A stretch of 51,607 nt of DNA from Palsa-459 sp035937595 (GCA_035937595.1 DASZHS010000042.1:1-51607), one strand, 5' to 3'; positions 14,815 through 22,998 are shown, numbered from the stretch's first letter. Program-made: numbers and translations. Notes: generated by a model not told the origin, from the letters alone.

Positions 14815-15696
14815 GTGGACGATACGGGATGGCTGGCGAACCAGTTCGAGGCGAATCAGCCGCGTCTGCGCTCGGTGGCCGCTCGGATCCTGGGGAGCGT
14901 CGAGGATGCCGACGACGCCGTGCAAGAGGCGTGGCTCCGCCTGTCGACCACAGATGCCAGCGAGATCGAGAACCTCGCCGGATGGCTGACGACGGTCGTA
15001 TCGCGCATCTGTCTCAACGTGCTCCGCGCCCGCCAACGGCGCCCCTCTGGCACCACCGACGGCGACGACCTCGAGCGCATCGCTGATCGCACGGCCCTCC
15101 CGCCAGAGGACCAGGCCATCCTCGCCGACACGATGGGCACGGCGCTCCTCATCGTGCTCGAGACGCTCTCGCCCGCGGAGCGGATCTGCTTCGTGCTGCA
15201 CGACATGTTCTCGATCTCCTTCGAGGAGATCGCGCCGATTCTCGGCAGGTCCCCGCCGGCGTGCCGACAGCTCGCGAGCAGGGCGCGCCGGCGCGTCCGA
15301 AGCGCCGAGGACCCGAGCGCGAACCCGGCCCGGCAGCGCGAGGTCGTCACGGCGTTCCTGGCCGCGGCAAGGAGCGGGGACTTCGAGCGGCTGCTCTCGC
15401 TGCTCCACCCGGACGTCACCCTCGTGGCGGACGCGGCCGCCGCCGCGATCGGGGCACCGGCGCGCCTCGACGCGGCAGACGACGTGGCGTCCTTGTTCTC
15501 CGGTGGTGCACGGGCTGCCAGAGCTGCGCTCCTCGACGGCGTGGCCGGTCTGGTGTGGTCGCAGGGAGGCAGGCCGAAGGTCGCCTTCGACTTCACCGTC
15601 GTCGCCGGCAGGGTGGCCGCGATCGAGATGATCGGCGACGAAGAGGTCCTCCAAGAGATGCGAATCGAGCTCCTCTCCCGTGCGGATCGATCGTGA
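14815..15696 (+). CDS. ECF41 (SigJ-type) sigma factor with C-terminal SnoaL-like domain
   Basis: A 293-residue sigma factor. Region 2 is at about 10-75 (ANQPRLRSVAARILGSVEDADDAVQEAWLRL), region 4 at about 112-165 (LSPAERICFVLHDMFSISFEEIAPILG with SPPACRQLASRARRRVR as the DNA-binding helix). A C-terminal domain of about 120 residues starts at NPARQREVVTAFLAAARSGD and is SnoaL_2-like. In ECF41 factors this domain replaces a separate anti-sigma factor and controls activity in cis. No anti-sigma gene is adjacent, consistent with this. Its own upstream region and that of the divergent VOC gene both carry ECF41-like promoters. The inducing signal is unknown. Confidence 0.88.
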   Translation: MDDTGWLANQFEANQPRLRSVAARILGSVEDADDAVQEAWLRLSTTDASEIENLAGWLTTVVSRICLNVLRARQRRPSGTTDGDDLERIADRTALPPEDQAILADTMGTALLIVLETLSPAERICFVLHDMFSISFEEIAPILGRSPPACRQLASRARRRVRSAEDPSANPARQREVVTAFLAAARSGDFERLLSLLHPDVTLVADAAAAAIGAPARLDAADDVASLFSGGARAARAALLDGVAGLVWSQGGRPKVAFDFTVVAGRVAAIEMIGDEEVLQEMRIELLSRADRS

Positions 15697-15787
15697 TCAC
15701 CGCAGCCGGAGGACGCGTCGGCGACACGTCGCGGGGCCGCTGCCCGCGGCGCGGCGCTGACCGATCGCGGCGTGGCCGGGGTGTCGC

Positions 15788-16075
15788 CTAGAGGCGAGTC
15801 GAGGTGGCGACCGTGTGTTGAAAGATGTCGGCATCGAGGATCGCCGTCGCCTGCTCCTCGGACGGTCCCGAGCCTCGGAAGGCCTCGACGGCCTCGACCG
15901 AGTCCCACTGCTCGTACACGTTGATGCGGCGGGGGTCGAGCGGATCCGCCGTCAGCGAGAAGTCGAGGCAGCCCGGGCTCTGTCGGGCGAGCGCCATGAC
16001 GTCCGTGCAGCCGCGCAGGTACGCAGCGCGCGCCGCGGCATCGACGATGAGGTGGCCGGCCACGATGATCGTCAC
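15788..16075 (-). CDS. Antibiotic biosynthesis monooxygenase (ABM)-domain protein
   Basis: A 95-residue dimeric ferredoxin-like fold protein. It has TIIVAGHLIVD (first strand), YLRGCTDVMALARQSPGCLDFSL (helix and second strand, with the SPGCLDF pattern common in YgiN/ABM proteins) and NVYEQWDSVEAVEAF (third strand and helix). Relatives include cofactor-free monooxygenases and quinone-metabolising YgiN. Small ABM proteins are among the kinds of genes found next to ECF41 sigma factors, but no ECF41-like promoter is evident before this one. It is convergent with the sigma gene, leaving 91 nt between with no feature. Confidence 0.75.
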   Translation of the reverse strand: MTIIVAGHLIVDAAARAAYLRGCTDVMALARQSPGCLDFSLTADPLDPRRINVYEQWDSVEAVEAFRGSGPSEEQATAILDADIFQHTVATSTRL

Positions 16076-16081
16076 CTCAGC

Positions 16082-16113
16082 GCCCGGCCTCGAACTCGCC
16101 TCATGCGGGCCGG
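16082..16113 (-). terminator. Weak hairpin between sufB and ABM gene
   Basis: CCCGGCC (16082-16088) pairs with GGCCGGG (16107-16113) across an 18-nt loop, downstream of the sufB stop on the minus strand. No T-run. Confidence 0.2.
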
Positions 16114-16160
16114 GACGCCAGCGCTGCGGACACTTCGACGGCTCGACGCACCATGTCGCG

Positions 16161-17561
16161 CTAGCCGACCGAGCCCTCCATCTGGAGCTCGATCAGGCGG
16201 CTCCACTCGACGGCGTACTCCATCGGCAGCGTCCGGGTGATCGGCTCGATGAACCCGTTCACGATCATGCCCATCGCCTCAGACTCGGTCAGGCCCCGGC
16301 TCATCAGGTAGAAGAGCTGGTCCTCGCCGATCTTGGCGACGGTCGCCTCGTGACCGATCGACGCGTCGCTCTCGGCGACCTCCATCGTGGGCTTGGTCTC
16401 CGACGTTGACTCCTCATCGAGGATGAGCGCGTCGCAGCGAACGAAGGACTTCGACCCCTTGGCGCCTTCCTCGACCTTCACGAGGCCGCGGTACGTCGTG
16501 CGTCCTCCGTCCTTCGACACCGACTTCGAGACGATCGTCGACGTGGTCTCCGGGGCCGCATGGATCATCTTGGCCCCGGCGTCCTGGTGCTGGCCGGCAC
16601 CGGCGTAGGCCACCGAGAGCACCTCGCCGGACGCCTTCGGTCCCACCAGGAACACGCTCGGGTACTTCATCGTCAGCCGCGAGCCGATGTTGCCGTCGAT
16701 CCACTCGACGTGCGACTCCGCCTCGGCCCTCGCCCGCTTGGTGACGAGGTTGTAGACGTTGTTCGACCAGTTCTGGATCGTGGTGTAGGTGATGCGGCTC
16801 CCCGGGAGCGCGACGAGCTCGACGACCGCGGAGTGCAGCGAGTCCGTGGTGTACACGGGGGCCGAGCAGCCCTCCACGTAGTGGACCTGCGACCCCTCGT
16901 CGGCGATGATCAGCGTCCGCTCGAACTGGCCCATGTTCTCGGTGTTGATCCGGAAGTACGCCTGCAGCGGCATGTCCACCTTGACGCCCGGCGGGACGTA
17001 GATGAAAGAACCGCCCGACCACACCGCGGAGTTGAGCGCCGCGAACTTGTTGTCGTTCGGAGGGATGATCGTGCCGAACCACTTGCGCACGAGCTCGGGG
17101 TACTCACGCACCGCGGTGTCCATGTCGCAGAAGAGCACGCCTTGGGCCTCGAGATCCTCACGGTTGCGGTGGAACACGACCTCGGACTCGTACTGGGCGG
17201 TGACCCCTGCGAGGTAGCGGCGCTCAGCCTCGGGGATGCCGAGGCGCTCGTAGGTGTTCTTGATGGTGTCCGGGAGGTCCTCCCAGTCGCGCACCTGGCC
17301 CTCTGTGGGCTTCACGTAGTAGTAGATGTCGTCGAAGTCGAGGTCGGGCATGTTCACGGCGAACCACGCCGCCATGGGCTTGCGCTCGAAGCGCCGCAGC
17401 GCTGACAGGCGGAAGTTCCGCATCCACTCCGGCTCGGCCTTCATCTCGGACATCTCGCGGACGATGGCCTCGCTGAGCCCCTTCTTCGGCTTGAAGACGT
17501 AGTCCTCGGCGTCGCTCCACCCGAGCTTGTAGCGACTGAGGTCTAGGTCTTGGATGGCCAC
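16161..17561 (-). CDS. sufB: Fe-S cluster assembly protein SufB
   Basis: A 466-residue SufB, the scaffold on which Fe-S clusters form together with SufC and SufD. Hallmarks: the N-terminal YVFKPKKGLSEAIVREMS, the segment GTIIPPNDNKFAALNSAVWS, SFIYVPPGVKVDMPLQAYFR, VHYVEGCSAP, the beta-helix strand TYTTIQNWSNNVYNLVTKRA, and FVRCDALILDEESTSETKP with a conserved cysteine. The C-terminal AEDQLFYLMSRGLTE-type helix is intact. GTG start at 17561 with GGAG upstream. Separated from sufD by sufD's divergent neighbours (crotonase to ABM, about 4.5 kb), which is unusual since the scaffold pair is normally adjacent. Confidence 0.95.
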   Translation of the reverse strand: MAIQDLDLSRYKLGWSDAEDYVFKPKKGLSEAIVREMSEMKAEPEWMRNFRLSALRRFERKPMAAWFAVNMPDLDFDDIYYYVKPTEGQVRDWEDLPDTIKNTYERLGIPEAERRYLAGVTAQYESEVVFHRNREDLEAQGVLFCDMDTAVREYPELVRKWFGTIIPPNDNKFAALNSAVWSGGSFIYVPPGVKVDMPLQAYFRINTENMGQFERTLIIADEGSQVHYVEGCSAPVYTTDSLHSAVVELVALPGSRITYTTIQNWSNNVYNLVTKRARAEAESHVEWIDGNIGSRLTMKYPSVFLVGPKASGEVLSVAYAGAGQHQDAGAKMIHAAPETTSTIVSKSVSKDGGRTTYRGLVKVEEGAKGSKSFVRCDALILDEESTSETKPTMEVAESDASIGHEATVAKIGEDQLFYLMSRGLTESEAMGMIVNGFIEPITRTLPMEYAVEWSRLIELQMEGSVG

Positions 17562-17651
17562 ACACGCTCCAGTGGTCGAATTTCTCCTATCGCCATAGTA
17601 ACAACTCGACCCCCAAACGACGCAGCGCCGCGGGGCTGGCAGGCTCTCGCC
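17562..17651. other. Divergent intergenic region, sufB / oligopeptidase
   Basis: Ninety bases between divergent starts. The part near 17578-17605 is AT-rich against its surroundings (GAATTTCTCCTATCGCCATA), the likely place for the sufB promoter; no SufR or Rrf2-type operator could be identified with confidence. Confidence 0.35.
17640..17645 (+). promoter_or_regulatory. Candidate -10 element, oligopeptidase-tnaA unit (leaderless)
   Basis: CAGGCT six nt before the GTG at 17652, a one-base variant of the TAGGCT seen before sufC1 and other genes. Confidence 0.35.
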
Positions 17652-19826
17652 GTGCCACCCGTGCCTCCGCCGCGGGCGCCCCGACGCCCGAGGACCCTCA
17701 CCCACTTCGGCGACGTGCGCGTGGACGACTACTTCTGGCTCCGCGACCGCGACGACCCCGACGTCCTCGCCTACCTCAACGCCGAGAACGACTACGCCGC
17801 GGCGATGCTCAAGCAGACCGCGGAGCTCGAGCAGGACATCTACGACGAGATCGTCGGCCGGATCCAGGAGACCGACGTGACCGCGCCGGTGCGGTGGGGG
17901 CCGTGGTGGTACTACGAGCGCACGTTCGAGGGCGCGAGCTACCCCGTGCACTGCCGGCGCCTCGCGGACGGGGCCGGCTTCCCGACCTCGCTCGACGGTC
18001 CCGGCGAGCAGGTCGTCCTGGACGAGAACAAGCTCGCGGCGGGCCACGGCTTCTGCTCGGTCGGCGTCGTGGAGATCGCACCCGGCCACTCGCTCTGCGC
18101 GATCGGCGTCGACCTCGACGGCGACGAGCGCCACACGATCTCGTTCATCGCACTCGACGGAGCGGCGGCGCCGCCCGAGACGATCGACGAGGTCGGCTAC
18201 GCGGTGGCGTGGTCCAGGGACGCGCAGTCCGTGCTGTACGTGCGGGTCGACGAGGCCAACCGGCCCTTCGAGCTACGCCACCACCGGCTGTGGACGGACC
18301 CCGCCGAGGACGAGCTGGTCTACCGCGAGGACGACGAGCGGTTCCACGTGTCGGTCTCGCGGAGCCGCGACGACGCCGTCGTCCTGGTGCACGCCGCCTC
18401 GGCGCTGACGACGGAGGTCCACGCCGCCGACGCCGGCTCGCCCACCGACCTCGAGCTGGTCTGGCCGCGCCGGCATGGGGTCGAGTGCACGCTGGAGCAC
18501 CTGACCGCACCCGACGGATCGCGATGGTGGATCGCGACGACGAACGACGGCGGTGCCACGGACTTCAAGGTCCTCGCCGCGCGGCGCCACGCGGCGCCGC
18601 TCGCGTTCCGCGACGTCGTCGCAGAGCGGCCCGGTCGACGCATCAACGGCGTCGACGCCTTCGCCGGACACCTCGTGGTCGCCGAGCGACGAGACGGCTG
18701 CGCGGCGGTGCGCCTCTTGCCGCTGCGCTCTGGAGACGACCCGTTCGGCGACGACCTCGAGGCGAGTGCCGTGGAGGTCGACAGCGACGAGGCGCCGGCG
18801 ACGACGGTGCTCGGTGCGACGCGGGACTACGAGACCGACGTGGTCCGCGTCCTCCAGACGTCCCTCGTCTCGCCCTTCGGCGCCTTCGACGTGGACCTCC
18901 GCGACGGCACGAGGACCCTGCGGAAGCGCCAGGTCGTCCGCGGCGGGTACGACGCGTCGAGGTTCGCCTCCGAGCGTCGCTGGGTGACCGCACGGGACGG
19001 CACCTCGATCCCCGTCTCGATCGTGCTGCGCCGGGACCTCCTGGAGGACCGCGGTCCCGGCATCGCGCCGATCGCGCCCGTCCCCGTCCTCCTCTACGGC
19101 TACGGGGCCTACGAGGCGAGCATCGACCCAGTCTTCTCGGCGGCGCGGCTCTCCCTGCTCGAGCGCGGCGTGGCCTACGCCATCGCCCACGTGCGCGGCG
19201 GGGGCGAGCTCGGGCGCGCGTGGTACGAGGCGGGCCGCCTCGAGCACAAGGCGACGACGTTCCTCGACTTCGTCGACGTCGCCCACGCGCTCGTCGAGTC
19301 CAACCTCACCGACGCCGCGCACCTCGCGGCGATGGGCGGATCGGCCGGCGGGCTCCTGGTCGGCGCGTCGATGAACCTCGCCCCTGCGGCGTTCTGCGCG
19401 GTCGTCGCCGAGGTCCCCTTCGTCGACGTGCTGTCGACGATGCTGGACGCGTCGATCCCGCTCACCTCCACGGAGTGGGAGGAGTGGGGCGACCCGCTCC
19501 ACGACCCCGACGCCTACCACCGCATCAAGGCGTGGTCGCCCTACGACAACGTGGTCGCCGGGCCACCGGGCGGTCCCGCGCACCCGGACCTGCTCGTCCT
19601 CGCGAGCCTGAACGACACGCGGGTGCAGTACTGGGAGCCCGTGAAATGGGTTGCCAAGCTGCGCGCGACCAACCCCGAGGAGCGCATCGTGCTGAAGACG
19701 GACCTCGGGGCGGGACACGGTGGGCCGTCGGGGCGCTACGACGCGTGGCGCGAGCGCGCCCTGGTGTACGCCTGGGTCGCCGACCGCCTCGGCGTCGGCG
19801 TCGCCTCGGTCCCGGCAGCAGGCTGA
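17652..19826 (+). CDS. Prolyl oligopeptidase family protease (oligopeptidase B-like, S9A)
   Basis: A 724-residue cytosolic serine peptidase. The N-terminal segment DDYFWLRDRDDPDVLAYLNAEN and the following beta-propeller (about 80-430) are typical of oligopeptidase B. The catalytic domain has PVPVLLYGYGAYEAS, AHVRGGGELGRAWYEAG, the nucleophile elbow MGGSAGGLLVG (Ser), the Asp in ASLNDTRVQYWEP and the His in GAGHGGPSGR. EVPFVDVLSTMLDASIPL is also a PtrB hallmark. It cleaves short peptides after basic residues in known members. Start at GTG 17652 (a second GTG is three codons on). It is followed 10 nt later by tryptophanase, so a peptide/amino-acid catabolic unit is plausible. Confidence 0.9.
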   Translation: MPPVPPPRAPRRPRTLTHFGDVRVDDYFWLRDRDDPDVLAYLNAENDYAAAMLKQTAELEQDIYDEIVGRIQETDVTAPVRWGPWWYYERTFEGASYPVHCRRLADGAGFPTSLDGPGEQVVLDENKLAAGHGFCSVGVVEIAPGHSLCAIGVDLDGDERHTISFIALDGAAAPPETIDEVGYAVAWSRDAQSVLYVRVDEANRPFELRHHRLWTDPAEDELVYREDDERFHVSVSRSRDDAVVLVHAASALTTEVHAADAGSPTDLELVWPRRHGVECTLEHLTAPDGSRWWIATTNDGGATDFKVLAARRHAAPLAFRDVVAERPGRRINGVDAFAGHLVVAERRDGCAAVRLLPLRSGDDPFGDDLEASAVEVDSDEAPATTVLGATRDYETDVVRVLQTSLVSPFGAFDVDLRDGTRTLRKRQVVRGGYDASRFASERRWVTARDGTSIPVSIVLRRDLLEDRGPGIAPIAPVPVLLYGYGAYEASIDPVFSAARLSLLERGVAYAIAHVRGGGELGRAWYEAGRLEHKATTFLDFVDVAHALVESNLTDAAHLAAMGGSAGGLLVGASMNLAPAAFCAVVAEVPFVDVLSTMLDASIPLTSTEWEEWGDPLHDPDAYHRIKAWSPYDNVVAGPPGGPAHPDLLVLASLNDTRVQYWEPVKWVAKLRATNPEERIVLKTDLGAGHGGPSGRYDAWRERALVYAWVADRLGVGVASVPAAG

Positions 19827-19835
19827 GGCGCCGAC

Positions 19836-21212
19836 GTGGACGAGTTTCGCACCGTGATCGAGCCGTTCCGGATCCACGCGGTGGAGCCCGTCACCATGTC
19901 CACTCGCGCCGAGCGCGAGGGGTGGGTCCGCGAAGCGGGGTACAACCTGTTCAACCTGCGCGCGCGCGACGTCCTCATCGACCTGCTCACCGACTCTGGC
20001 ACCGGCGCGATGAGCCGCGACCAATGGGCGGCGCTGCAGCACGGCGACGAGTCCTACGCCGGGTCGCCGTCGTGGTTCGCGTTCGAAGCGGCGGTCCAGG
20101 ACCTCTTCGGGTTCACCCACGTGATCCCGACGCACCAGGGCCGCGCCGCCGAGAAGATCCTGTTCACGACCGTCGCGGGCCCCGGCACGATCGTGCCGAA
20201 CAACACCCACTTCGACACGACGCGCGCGAACCTCGAGGCGACCGGCGGCGAGGCGCTCGACCTGCTCATCGCCGAGGGGCAGGACCCGACGAGCCGCCAC
20301 CCGTTCAAGGGCAACATGGACGTCGCCGCGCTCACGGCGCTCCTCGAGGCACGCGGCGACCGCGTGCCGATCGTCATGGTCACGATCACCAACAACTCGG
20401 GCGGCGGCCAGCCGGTCAGCCTCGGGAACCTGCGCGAGGTGCGGGCGGTCTGCGACCGGTTCCGCAAGCCGCTGTTCCTCGACGCCTGCCGGTTCGCCGA
20501 GAACGCCTGGTTCATCCGCGAGCGCGAGGAGGGACAGGGCGGGCGGGACGTCGCCGACATCGTGCGCGAGATCGCGGGTCTCGCCGACGGGATGACGATG
20601 AGCGCCAAGAAGGACCCGCTCTGCAACATCGGGGGGTGGCTCGCCTGCCACGACGACGCGCTGGCCCAGTCCTTCCGCAACCTGCTCATCCTCACGGAGG
20701 GCTTCACGACCTACGGCGGGCTCGCGGGGCGCGACCTCGAGGCGATCGCCCAGGGGCTCCGGGAGTCCATCTCACACGACTACCTGCGGTACCGGATCCG
20801 CTCGACGGCGTACCTGGGCGAGGCGCTCGAGCAGCTCAACGTCCCCGTCGTCGTCCCGATCGGGGGCCACGCGGTCTACCTCGACGCGCGGCGGCTCCTC
20901 CCCCACGTCAACCCGCTCCAGTACCCCGGCCAGTCCGTCGCCGTCGCCCTCTACGAGCTCGGCGGCGTGCGCAGCTGCGAGATCGGCACGGTGATGTTCG
21001 GGTTGCAGCCCGACGGGTCCGAGCGGCCCGCCGCCATGGACCTCGTCCGTCTCGCGATCCCGCGACGGACCTATACCCAGAGCCACATCGACTACGTGAT
21101 CGAGGTCTCCGAGCGTCTCGGCAAGGAGGCCTCGCACCTCGGCGGGTACCGCATCGTCGAGGCGCCGCCGCAGCTGCGCCATTTCACGGCGAGGTTCGAG
21201 CCCGTCGCCTGA
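19836..21212 (+). CDS. tnaA: Tryptophanase (beta-eliminating lyase family)
   Basis: A 458-residue PLP enzyme that would cleave tryptophan to indole, pyruvate and ammonia. The Schiff-base lysine is in MTMSAKKDPL (about residue 259); YGGLAGRDLEAIAQGL and LAIPRRTYTQSHIDYV are family blocks. Two positions separate tryptophanase from tyrosine phenol-lyase: tryptophanases have Asp where the lyase has Thr (here HFDTT, Asp127) and an aliphatic residue where the lyase has Arg (here CEIGT, Ile383). Both read as tryptophanase. Tryptophanase is not common in actinobacteria, so specificity deserves a test. No tnaC leader peptide or tnaB transporter is present; it follows the peptidase by 10 nt. Confidence 0.88.
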   Translation: MDEFRTVIEPFRIHAVEPVTMSTRAEREGWVREAGYNLFNLRARDVLIDLLTDSGTGAMSRDQWAALQHGDESYAGSPSWFAFEAAVQDLFGFTHVIPTHQGRAAEKILFTTVAGPGTIVPNNTHFDTTRANLEATGGEALDLLIAEGQDPTSRHPFKGNMDVAALTALLEARGDRVPIVMVTITNNSGGGQPVSLGNLREVRAVCDRFRKPLFLDACRFAENAWFIREREEGQGGRDVADIVREIAGLADGMTMSAKKDPLCNIGGWLACHDDALAQSFRNLLILTEGFTTYGGLAGRDLEAIAQGLRESISHDYLRYRIRSTAYLGEALEQLNVPVVVPIGGHAVYLDARRLLPHVNPLQYPGQSVAVALYELGGVRSCEIGTVMFGLQPDGSERPAAMDLVRLAIPRRTYTQSHIDYVIEVSERLGKEASHLGGYRIVEAPPQLRHFTARFEPVA

Positions 21213-21832
21213 GCCGTCGTGCGCACCATCGCGCGGCCGTCGAGGGTGCCATGCACTACCCCAGCTGCGGGTCGCACGAGCACGAGTCGCCCATGACCGC
21301 GGGCGGGTGACCGAGCGCCGAGGCACACCCGGATCGACGTCGTGGCCGCCGTCGTCGTCGACGTCGTGGACGACGTCGTGGTGGGCGGCGGCGTCGAGCC
21401 ACGCCCGCGCTGGATCAGGTAGCCGGCGAGCGCGATCGCGACCAGCACCGCCACGACGACCAGCACGACGAGGAGCGTGCCCGTGTCGACCCGGGTGCGC
21501 GGTTGCATCCGTCCCAGCGCCCACGTGCGGCCGTGGCGGCGCTGGTGCTCCTCGGCGGGGGGCGTCGGGGACCACGGCTCGAGGTGCGCGGCTTGGGGAT
21601 CAAGCCGGGGTCGGTCCGGGGCACCGTGCTCGTCGGGCACGGACACCGCGTCGACGACGTGCACCGAGCCGCCCCGGTCGTGCGGCTCGACGTGGAGAGT
21701 GTCGAGGCGCTCGTGGTAGTGCTGGATCGACCGGATCTCGTCGCGGCGCCGGCGCTGCAGCACCCGGAGCCCGACGACGACCACGACGAACGCAGCCGCG
21801 AGCGCAGCACCAACGAGCACGCGCCCATTCAA
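21092..21832 (-). CDS. Two-helix membrane protein, C-terminal end uncertain
   Basis: A hypothetical protein of up to 246 residues with a transmembrane helix at about 4-22 (VLVGAALAAAFVVVVVGL), a basic loop with RRRRDEIRSIQHYHERLDTLHVE, a hydrophilic middle rich in His and Pro, a second helix (LLVVLVVVAVLVAIALAGYLI, about 120-140) and a Thr/Ser-rich tail. The frame stays open 121 bases into the 3' end of tnaA on the other strand, and the residues after the Thr tract do not look native. In the adjacent frame a stop at 21256 would give an ending with CSCDP and no overlap, so a frameshift in the Thr tract is possible. The TTG at 21832 is the furthest start; a GTG lies four codons in. Confidence 0.55.
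   Translation of the reverse strand: MNGRVLVGAALAAAFVVVVVGLRVLQRRRRDEIRSIQHYHERLDTLHVEPHDRGGSVHVVDAVSVPDEHGAPDRPRLDPQAAHLEPWSPTPPAEEHQRRHGRTWALGRMQPRTRVDTGTLLVVLVVVAVLVAIALAGYLIQRGRGSTPPPTTTSSTTSTTTAATTSIRVCLGARSPARGHGRLVLVRPAAGVVHGTLDGRAMVRTTAQATGSNLAVKWRSCGGASTMRYPPRCEASLPRRSETSIT
21343..21397. repeat. GTCGTC/GACGTC-rich low-complexity tract
   Basis: Repeated GTCGTC and GACGTCGTG units that encode the Thr/Ser tract of the membrane protein on the minus strand. Such tracts are prone to slippage, relevant to the uncertain C-terminus. Confidence 0.5.
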
Positions 21833-21857
21833 CCCGACCGCCTGGGCCGGGTCCTCC

Positions 21858-22412
21858 CTAGGTTCGAAGGACCGAGTGCGGCCGCAGCGCGTCGGGGATC
21901 TCGTCGCGCCGCGGGTTCTTCTGGTCGCGAGGCGACAGCACCGGATCGACGATCCCCCAGTCGGCGCCCACCGTCGGGTCGTCCCACGCGAGGCCCAGCT
22001 CGTCGTCGGGGTTGTAGTAGCTGTCGACGAGGTACCAGAGCAGCACGTCGGTGAGCGACGAGAACCCGTGTGCGACGCCGGGGGGGATGAACAAGCCGCG
22101 TTCCTCGTCGCCGACGAGGTCGGTCACGAACGTCGTCTTCTCCGTGGGCGAGCCCACGCGGAGGTCGTGCAGGACGATGCGGGCGGTGCCTCGGAGCAGG
22201 TACCAGTAGTCCGCCTGGTGCAGGTGGTAGTGCAGGCCAACGACGGCGCCGGCCGCCTTCTCGGAGCGGTTGGCCTGGACCATCTCTCGGCCGAGCGGGA
22301 ACCACTCGCGCCGGTAGGTCTCGACGAACCGTCCCCGGTCGTCGCCGTACGCGGCGGGCTCGAGGAGGAGGACGTCGGCGATCGGGACGGCGTGACGATC
22401 GGTGGGAGGCAT
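21858..22412 (-). CDS. rfbC: dTDP-4-dehydrorhamnose 3,5-epimerase-like cupin (RfbC/RmlC)
   Basis: A 184-residue cupin. RGRFVETYRREWF, VGLHYHLHQADYWYLLRGTARIV, GLFIPPGVAHGFSSL and LGLAWDDPTVGADW are the RmlC blocks; the His in GLHYH is the catalytic base position and IPPGVAHGF the second core strand. The protein diverges from standard RmlC around YWYLLRG, so it may be one of the sugar 3,5- or 3-epimerase relatives rather than a rhamnose enzyme. No rmlA, rmlB or rmlD is nearby. TACGCT is six nt before the ATG, with no ribosome-binding site, the leaderless pattern. Confidence 0.78.
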   Translation of the reverse strand: MPPTDRHAVPIADVLLLEPAAYGDDRGRFVETYRREWFPLGREMVQANRSEKAAGAVVGLHYHLHQADYWYLLRGTARIVLHDLRVGSPTEKTTFVTDLVGDEERGLFIPPGVAHGFSSLTDVLLWYLVDSYYNPDDELGLAWDDPTVGADWGIVDPVLSPRDQKNPRRDEIPDALRPHSVLRT

Positions 22413-22418
22413 CTCGGC

Positions 22419-22424
22419 AGCGTA
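22419..22424 (-). promoter_or_regulatory. Candidate -10 element, rfbC (leaderless)
   Basis: TACGCT on the minus strand, six nt before the ATG at 22412; it lies in the 13-nt gap after the flavin reductase stop. Confidence 0.5.
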
Positions 22425-22425
22425 C

Positions 22426-22908
22426 CTAGGCGAGGTCGTCCAGGCCCGCGTACCTGCCGCGGTGGAAGACGAGCGGCTCTCGCTCCTCGGCGTCGAGCGC
22501 GTGGACGTCGGCCGTCACCACCTCGTGGTCGCCCCCGGGGTGGATCGACGCGATCGTGCAGGAGAACCACGCGAGCACGCCGTCGAGGATCGGACTGCCG
22601 TCCTCGGCCGCGGTCCAGGCCTGCGAGGCGAACTTGTCGATCCCTGACATCGCGAAGGTCCGGGCCACCGCCTCTTGGGAGTCGGCGAGCACGTTCACGC
22701 AGCAGCGCCCGGACTTGCGGATCCGCGGCCACGACGTCGAGGTGTGCGCGACGGCGAACACCACCATCGGCGGGTCGAGCGACAGCGCGTGGAACGACTG
22801 GCACGTGAACCCCGCGGGCCCGTCGTCGTCGATGCCCGTGATCACCGTCACGCCCGAGGCGAACCGCCCCGCGACGTCGCGGAAGCGCTCCGCGCTGAAC
22901 TCGCTCAT
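22426..22908 (-). CDS. Flavin reductase-like FMN-binding protein
   Basis: A 160-residue split-barrel flavoprotein of the HpaC/flavin reductase family. FRDVAGRFASGVTVIT is the classic N-terminal block; FTCQSFHALSLDPPMVVFAVAHTSTSWPRIRKSG binds FMN; ADSQEAVARTF and DHEVVTADVHAL follow. Such proteins supply reduced flavin to monooxygenases or reduce flavins with NAD(P)H; no monooxygenase partner is adjacent. The frame extends 15 codons upstream, but the conserved block starts right after the ATG at 22908; TATGGT at 22949-22954 is a candidate -10. It is followed at 13 nt by rfbC. Confidence 0.85.
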   Translation of the reverse strand: MSEFSAERFRDVAGRFASGVTVITGIDDDGPAGFTCQSFHALSLDPPMVVFAVAHTSTSWPRIRKSGRCCVNVLADSQEAVARTFAMSGIDKFASQAWTAAEDGSPILDGVLAWFSCTIASIHPGGDHEVVTADVHALDAEEREPLVFHRGRYAGLDDLA

Positions 22909-22948
22909 CGCCGCGTCGCTGCGCGCTCGCCGCCCGTCACGACCGGGC

Positions 22949-22954
22949 ACCATA
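22949..22954 (-). promoter_or_regulatory. Candidate -10 element, flavin reductase gene
   Basis: TATGGT on the minus strand about 40 nt before the ATG at 22908, giving a leader of roughly 35 nt. Confidence 0.3.
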
Positions 22955-22998
22955 CCGGCGCCGTCGGCGACCCCTCGGTGACGCGCGCGGCCGAGGGC

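Noticed and set aside
19827..19835. tnaC-like leader peptide before tryptophanase
   Set aside because: Only nine bases separate it from the preceding stop, leaving no room for a leader or rut site.
17894..21310. Open frame of over 1100 codons on + across the oligopeptidase and tryptophanase genes
   Set aside because: It is the shadow of two well-recognised genes in another frame; Arg/Pro/Gly-rich translation without family resemblance. In this GC-rich DNA such frames stay open by chance.
21343..21397. Tandem repeat as mobile or recombination element
   Set aside because: It is an imperfect trinucleotide-type tract encoding Thr/Ser within a reading frame; no flanking inverted repeats or transposase.
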